From Fragilaria radians (Eukaryota; Bacillariophyta; Fragilariophyceae; Fragilariales; Fragilariaceae): a stretch of DNA of 10,492 nucleotides. Below, in pieces: positions 6,447-10,492 of the stretch. How positions within the stretch are numbered: the first letter of the stretch is position 1; each line of letters starts with the position of its first letter. The position numbers and the translations under genes are program-made. The stretch is taken from assembly GCA_900642245.1 (NCBI GenBank), contig CAAAJI010000889.1, forward strand, positions 9,733-20,224. Direction: 5' to 3'. Below the pieces are notes generated by a model, which saw nothing but the letters and a program-made list of their open reading frames with translations, was not told the origin of the DNA and did no database searches.

Positions 6447-7952
6447 TCATAATAGACAACTTTCTATCTTTACGTCGGGAGAATTGGATGTTAATGTGAC
6501 TTTGGAAAGATTATTGTGGCAATTTAAGCAACCGCATTTTTGGTAAGTGCACATAGTTCCCTCGGAAAAGCATGCGCAATACTTTTTCAAGCACTTATTT
6601 CGCTTGCAATTGCAACCTAGACCCATCCGTTTCTCGCGTTTTTCAAACGCGTCATGACGTCGTCGCAAAATTGAAGTTATTGCCGCCTTTCTAGCTCCAT
6701 CAGGTCCGTCATACTCATTTTTGTTTTTGCAGCGAATGCATTTGCAATATATGTTATCACAGAACAAACCTCGTTGGAAGCAAACGCAATAGAGCTTTAA
6801 GCATCTTGATTTTGGGCATGTGCAGAATAGCTCTGAACAGTCATCACCACTGTTATCTACGAAACCTGTAATCTCTCTGGAGGCAAGGGGTCCTATTTGA
6901 TTAGAGTGAGGTGATATTGTGATCAAATCCTGGTATCCATTCAGTAATGTCCGACTGCCTACGCCTTTAGCATTGGGCTTAGCACTCGATGGTTGAAGTC
7001 GATCTGATGTCGAATTCGGAAGCATTTTATCGTCGTATACTTGGGAGTGCGTGGAGTAAGATTTTTCGGTGATGCTTGTTGTTGAAGAGGCAGAGTAAGG
7101 ACTTAGCAGAGCACATTTTTCATCGAGCAATCCAGGTTTTGATCTCAACATTGAGACTTTATGAACTCTCCTGGATGACTTTTTGTTTTCACGCGATTTG
7201 TTTAATTGATACTGTTCACTTTCAGAAACAGGTTCCGGATTTTTGCCGACAGAATAAATGAAAGGATTGAATAGACAATCATTTATTGGAGTCATTGGAC
7301 TCATGCAAGACTGCAGCAGAGGTGAAGATTTGGAACTTTTCCCGACATTGTGGTTTGGAGACTTGATTAAAGGTTGATCCATCAATGACATACTACTTCT
7401 TGACAAAAAAGAAAGGCTTTGAGGTTCTGGGAAAATTAAACTTTGACCGTATCTTTCTGGAGGATTGGAATCATGAACTAATGCCGCTGAGTATGTCACA
7501 TTCTGTGAGTTTTTCCAACATTTATGGATGCCTTCTATGTAAGAGAGACTTGCAGGCGAATCCTAACAAACGAGAAATACTAATAATCAGTCGATCCGCT
7601 TTCATAGCCTGCAACACTCCACACCACTTACACAAAATTGGCTACTAGGTGTAGCCTTGTTGGCAAGGCTTTCTATCTGAATTCGGCTTCCTTCTATTCG
7701 TTGATTGACTGTTGGATTCTGTCGAATCATAAATTCCATGGATTCAGATTCTATAGTCTTACGTTTAAGTTGGTAGTGAAAGTTAAGAGAACCGGTCCTC
7801 ATAGGGCATGACTCCTCACTGTATTGATCAGCATATTCCATTCCAGAGACACACTCTTCTCTCGGAAAGTTTTCGACCATGGAAAATGATGCAAAATATG
7901 ACCTGGGGATAACGATATTGAGTTTTTTTATCGTTTTGCTCTTGAATCCCAT
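6447..7952 (-). CDS. CXC (CRC/tesmin/TSO1-like) domain DNA-binding protein, two exons
   Basis: The proposed CDS is complement(join(6447..7562,7632..7952)), 478 residues, with an ATG at 7952-7950 and TGA at 6449-6447. Exon 1 codes 107 residues and exon 2 codes 371. The C-terminal third holds two Cys-rich CXC repeats, at about residues 349-385 (CTCPKSRCLKLYCVCF...) and 424-455 (CNCKRNKCLKKYCACF...). They are joined by a 38-residue linker containing ARKAAITSILRRRHDAF. This tandem layout defines the CRC domain of tesmin, TSO1 and LIN54, a zinc-binding domain that recognises TTYGAA-like (CHR) sites and acts in cell-cycle and developmental transcription, including the DREAM/MuvB complex. The linker usually carries RNPxAF; here the position reads RRHDAF. 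The N-terminal two thirds are Ser-rich and probably disordered, with an SPMTP patch that could be phosphorylated. A nuclear location is inferred from the family. The CXC identity is secure; the exon join is a prediction. Confidence 0.88.
7563..7631 (-). other. Predicted 69-bp GT-AG intron in the CXC gene
   Basis: On the minus strand the donor is GTAAGT directly after the TGT (Cys) codon ending at 7632, and the acceptor is TTTCTCGTTTGTTAG ending at 7563. A CTGAT branch-like sequence precedes the pyrimidine tract. Both junctions are phase 0. The join skips two in-frame stops (TGA after the CRL codons in exon 1's frame, TAG at the acceptor itself) and links two frames that are otherwise open. 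The size is typical of short diatom introns. Confidence 0.8.
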
Positions 7953-8050
7953 TTTGATTCTGCGTGACCAAATTTATATTCAATTGGTTGGCACTGAATT
8001 GTAATTAATTTATTCCTTCCATGATTGTAACATGCGGAAAGTATCCTTCT

Positions 8051-8056
8051 TTTATT
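8051..8056 (-). terminator. Candidate polyadenylation signal for the J-protein gene
   Basis: The minus strand reads AATAAA here, 25 nt beyond the stop codon of the J-domain gene and upstream of the CXC gene's start. The position is plausible for 3' end formation; a second AATAAA on the same strand lies at 8009-8014. Confidence 0.35.
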
Positions 8057-8080
8057 CGAAAGTGCTTTTGTGACAAAGTG

Positions 8081-9223
8081 TCATCGACTTGGTCTTCTCT
8101 TCTTAACCTTCACAGTAATGATTAAGTCTCCAGGATTCTTGCCTCTTTTGTCTGGCCAACCAAGTCCAGATACCGTAATCTTGTCTCCAGATTGACTAAC
8201 CTGATTTGGTTTCAACTTGATCTTTATTGGCGCGTCACTTTCACCCAAAGGTTGCAATATTACGGTGCAACCCGCTTTCCTTTGCATCTCACTGATCGTC
8301 ACAGTCGTGACTAAATTCTTCCCGATTCGCTTGTAGATTCTATGTTGGGCTTCCTCAATAATAAAGACAACGTCGATTCCCCGTTCTGCTTCGGTAAACG
8401 TTAACTTGGTACCCGACTTCCATCCAGCCTGGATATTTGCTGTGTAATCCAACTTTGTTGGCCGTGGTATACCTAAGTGAAAAAATATGGCTCCAAGCAC
8501 AAATGACCATGGGAATCTTACTAACCGGATAGCCGATAGGGAAAGTAACAATGATTCATAAAGGAGCATGGATGCAAATCCTCCTCGAATCGCTGCAGCG
8601 TATCGATTCCAGATGGCATCATTTAAGGGCAAGTTCATGCCATACTTTCCGTTATACAAATCTTGAAGAGGAATTTTAATCTTTTGCAAGTATTTGGATT
8701 TTAATGCTCCATGACTAGGGACCCATCTTGAGGGTCCAGACGAAAACATATTGGAAACATCTACTCCTCCAAAGCGAAAAGTGGTCCTTGGACTAAACGG
8801 ATGCTGCTGCTGCTGAGAATAAAATCTACGAAGGATTTCATTATAGTAGTCGGCGTTGTGAACGTCCTGAGAACTTCTGCGAGACTGGAAGGCTGCGCTA
8901 TTATAACCTGGATGAAATCCAAAACGTTGATCCTCATCATACTTCCTTCTTGATTCGTCGTCTCCGATCAAGGTATTGGCTTTTTGGACGAGTTTAAACT
9001 TATCTTCACTCTTTTTTCTTTCCTTAGGAGGCTTCTGAATATTCTTGTCTGGATGATATTTCAAACACAGTTTTCTATATTGACGCTTTATTTCCTCAGA
9101 AGTTGCCGAGTTAGGGACACCAAGTACTGAGTATGGATCAAAAGGAGTCGAGCCTCGGGAAAGTCTCCATGTCAGGAGCATGATGAAAATATGGATTATT
9201 TCATGACGAAAGTTTCTCATCAT
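8081..9223 (-). CDS. J-domain (DnaJ/Hsp40) co-chaperone with signal peptide and membrane insertion
   Basis: This is a single exon of 380 residues from an ATG at 9223. Residues 1-24 form a signal peptide or signal anchor (hydrophobic core about 9-18). The J domain spans about 28-98, with HPD at 57-59 for stimulating Hsp70 ATPase. A Ser/Gln-rich linker follows, including QQQQ. The rest resembles the C-terminal substrate-binding region of class B J-proteins: a first strand with LQDLYNGK at about 186-193, an IQAGWKSGTKLTF block at 264-276, VVFIIEEAQH at about 285-294, and the end block SGLGWPDKRGKNPGDLIITV at 352-371. There is no zinc finger. Residues about 215-250 are an unusual insertion of two hydrophobic stretches with few charges, long enough for one or two membrane spans. 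The protein probably sits in the ER or a plastid-associated membrane, helping an Hsp70 (BiP-like if ER). It lies 128 bp upstream of the CXC gene in the same direction. A short overlapping upstream ATG may modulate translation. Confidence 0.9.
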   Translation of the reverse strand: MMRNFRHEIIHIFIMLLTWRLSRGSTPFDPYSVLGVPNSATSEEIKRQYRKLCLKYHPDKNIQKPPKERKKSEDKFKLVQKANTLIGDDESRRKYDEDQRFGFHPGYNSAAFQSRRSSQDVHNADYYNEILRRFYSQQQQHPFSPRTTFRFGGVDVSNMFSSGPSRWVPSHGALKSKYLQKIKIPLQDLYNGKYGMNLPLNDAIWNRYAAAIRGGFASMLLYESLLLSLSAIRLVRFPWSFVLGAIFFHLGIPRPTKLDYTANIQAGWKSGTKLTFTEAERGIDVVFIIEEAQHRIYKRIGKNLVTTVTISEMQRKAGCTVILQPLGESDAPIKIKLKPNQVSQSGDKITVSGLGWPDKRGKNPGDLIITVKVKKRRPSR

Positions 9224-9227
9224 TCAT
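9201..9227 (-). other. Overlapping upstream ORF at the J-protein start
   Basis: The minus strand reads ATGAATGATG: an ATG at 9227, four bases ahead of the J-protein ATG, opens an eight-codon frame that stops at 9203-9201. If the transcript starts upstream, this frame overlaps the main start codon and could lower its translation or favour leaky scanning. It has not been shown to be translated. Confidence 0.35.
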
Positions 9228-10120
9228 TTGTTTCAGGCGAATCGAGCTAGACAGATATACTAAGTGATTAAAGAAACCAAACACCTTTGCGATGAATGTA
9301 ACTGATTTCTTCCTGTTTCTATCACCATTCACTTAGTTGTACTGTTTTATTGTACTACTACACTATAGCAAAAATAATTCAACGGAAAATGTATCCCAAG
9401 ATGAAGATGATAAGTTCACATAGTAGCAATCCCTTGAATTCTCAAATATAAGCTATTGCTTACTTTCATACAATTATAAAGCTGACCAATATGTGATTGT
9501 TATCTCAAAATTACCGTAAAATGTGTGCCATCAAGTATCATTTATGCTCTTGATACAAACCTCTGGAGCGGAATCAGTCTCAAGGGCATGAAAAGTTAGA
9601 AAAATCTTGGTAACCACAAACTATATTCCCTGCTACTTGAGGAGAATAACTATGAGGAAGGCAATTAATGATGACTCTAATAAGAGCACAATATTTTATA
9701 AAAATAATTGCCAAGTTGTTCAAGAAGTCAGTATGAATGAAAGACTATCCTGATTCAGTACCTTATCAAATCTTTTGTGTATCGTATTGCACTTCTAATA
9801 GTTGTGCATTTATATCCCAGTCATAAATCTTACGTGTTGAGGGTATAGTGCCTTTCTCTAATAACCTTTCCATGTCATGAGGCAAAATTGTTGGCTTGTT
9901 GAAGCTCCTACCCACCCATTTCATGAAACTGACTAGTATTTCTTGTGAGTTTACAAATATGTTCCTTGTTTTTTACACCAATCATGATCTTGATTGTAAA
10001 GTAAATCCTTTTCTTGACAAATCCTCTCCGGTAAAGATCAATGAACATAATATCTGAAATTTCAGCTGATTGAAGTATGCAGAGTTTTGGAAATGATGTG
10101 CAAGAGAGATACCTCGTTTT
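9228..10120. other. Long intergenic region, mostly without recognisable genes
   Basis: These 893 bp separate two minus-strand genes. They should hold the 3' UTR of the YVH1-like gene and the promoter of the J-protein gene. The part from 9228 to about 9760 is AT-rich with dense stops in all frames, and I see no RNA gene in it. The only coding-like stretch is the small minus-strand ORF at 9766-9924. A second short minus-strand frame begins with ATG at 10048 and runs 47 codons, but it is Ile/Lys-rich and unconvincing. Confidence 0.5.
9766..9924 (-). CDS. Candidate small ORF or orphan 3' exon, unknown
   Basis: An ATG at 9924 opens 52 codons ending in TGA at 9768-9766, and the frame stays open for about 16 more codons upstream to roughly 9972. 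The peptide has a balanced composition unlike the AT-driven frames around it, including three Trp/Tyr-containing patches and a stretch reading LPHDMERLLEKGTIPSTRKI. I do not recognise a family. It could be a short gene, or the last exon of a spliced gene whose earlier exon I cannot place; AG acceptors occur just upstream of the ATG. The YVH1-like gene upstream ends with its own typical C-terminus, so this is not simply its tail. Confidence 0.3.
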   Translation of the reverse strand: MKWVGRSFNKPTILPHDMERLLEKGTIPSTRKIYDWDINAQLLEVQYDTQKI

Positions 10121-10492
10121 TCACGAATCATCGTTTTCCGGCCGTAGAACGTCAACTTTGCTAGATGGGATTTGAATCGCAGGTGTTACCCAAGTTCCAC
10201 AACTGCATTGTGCTCCAGCCCATTTCCAGATTCCCAATTTGGAGCCACATGTAGGACAGCAAAACTTTCCTTCGTAATCTACAGATATATCGCCCATCCA
10301 AGGCATGCCTGAGTGAAGGAAAATGCTTTGACATGTAGATTCTCTATTCATACCATATGGTTGTTGCTTCCGATAACTGAATTGATGTCTTGACGGTTCA
10401 TGTGGGGGATCCTCAAGATCATCTTCTCCCCATAGTATCGTCCGACAGATTCGACATGCGTATCGTTCTTTTTTCTCGTCAATGAAATGCAG
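10121..10492 (-). CDS. YVH1: YVH1/DUSP12-type dual-specificity phosphatase, C-terminal zinc-binding domain (5' part outside window)
   Basis: The minus strand is open from the right edge to TGA at 10123-10121, giving 123 residues. The pattern is that of the C-terminal zinc-binding domain of YVH1/DUSP12: YACRICRTILW at about residues 11-21, then STCQSIFLH, PWMGDISVDYEGKFCCPTC, SKLGIWKWAGAQCSCGTWVTPAIQI and a short acidic tail. The Cys pairs CxxC, CPxC and CxC plus the single Cys in TCQSIF supply the usual zinc ligands. In yeast and animals this domain is needed for late 60S ribosome maturation, where YVH1 releases Mrt4 from pre-60S particles; the phosphatase domain and its CX5R motif would lie outside the window. 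An ATG inside the domain (10351) is not the start, because the motif continues upstream of it. The identification is strong despite truncation. Confidence 0.93.
   Translation of the reverse strand: MHFIDEKKERYACRICRTILWGEDDLEDPPHEPSRHQFSYRKQQPYGMNRESTCQSIFLHSGMPWMGDISVDYEGKFCCPTCGSKLGIWKWAGAQCSCGTWVTPAIQIPSSKVDVLRPENDDS

Noticed and set aside
7503..7631. Alternative intron in the CXC gene using the CACAG acceptor ending at 7503
   Set aside because: It is in phase, but its upstream tract is purine-rich (GGAAAAACTCACAG), whereas the acceptor at 7563 has a strong pyrimidine tract and a typical intron size.
7385..7648. 87-codon plus-strand frame starting with ATG opposite the CXC gene
   Set aside because: It is antisense to coding sequence and the predicted intron of the CXC gene; no domain is visible.
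9507..9572. Possible hairpin from GTATCA...TGATAC near 9535-9560
   Set aside because: Only a 6-bp stem with a 12-base loop and no flanking U-tract or conservation evidence; expected by chance.

Overview
The window looks like nuclear DNA of a photosynthetic stramenopile, most likely a diatom. Genes are compact, mostly single-exon and AT-rich. One short 69-bp GT-AG intron is visible. One N-terminus carries a signal peptide followed by a Phe of the kind used for import into diatom complex plastids. There are no Shine-Dalgarno-led operons, and eukaryote-restricted families (a CXC/tesmin protein and a YVH1/DUSP12 phosphatase) are present. The genus cannot be fixed from the sequence.

Layout, left to right. 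(1) 1-1060, minus: the N-terminal 353 residues of an ABC1/UbiB-family atypical kinase, running off the left edge. (2) 1236-2792, plus: a 518-residue protein of unknown function, divergent from the kinase across a 175-bp intergenic region that contains a G-box and a 10-bp palindrome. (3) 3475-4548 and 5260-6336, plus: a tandem pair of short-chain dehydrogenases resembling protochlorophyllide reductase and retinol dehydrogenase. Their first ~250 bp are much more alike than the rest, as expected after gene conversion. (4) 6447-7952, minus: a two-exon CXC-domain (tesmin/TSO1/LIN54-type) DNA-binding protein, convergent with the second dehydrogenase. (5) 8081-9223, minus: a J-domain protein with a signal peptide and a hydrophobic, probably membrane-embedded insertion inside its substrate-binding region. 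(6) 9228-10120: mostly non-coding, with one small candidate ORF at 9766-9924. (7) 10121-10492, minus: the C-terminal zinc-binding domain of YVH1/DUSP12, running off the right edge.

The genes do not form an obvious pathway. The clearest functional links are the shared promoter between the kinase and the unknown protein (one gene plastid-like by its targeting peptide, the other by family) and the tandem dehydrogenase pair. No tRNA, rRNA, CRISPR array, transposon or recognisable viral gene was found by eye. I see no convincing new multi-gene system. The most unusual objects are the membrane-inserted J-protein, the plastid-targeted protein with an Arg/Ser-rich tail, and the patchy identity of the dehydrogenase pair.
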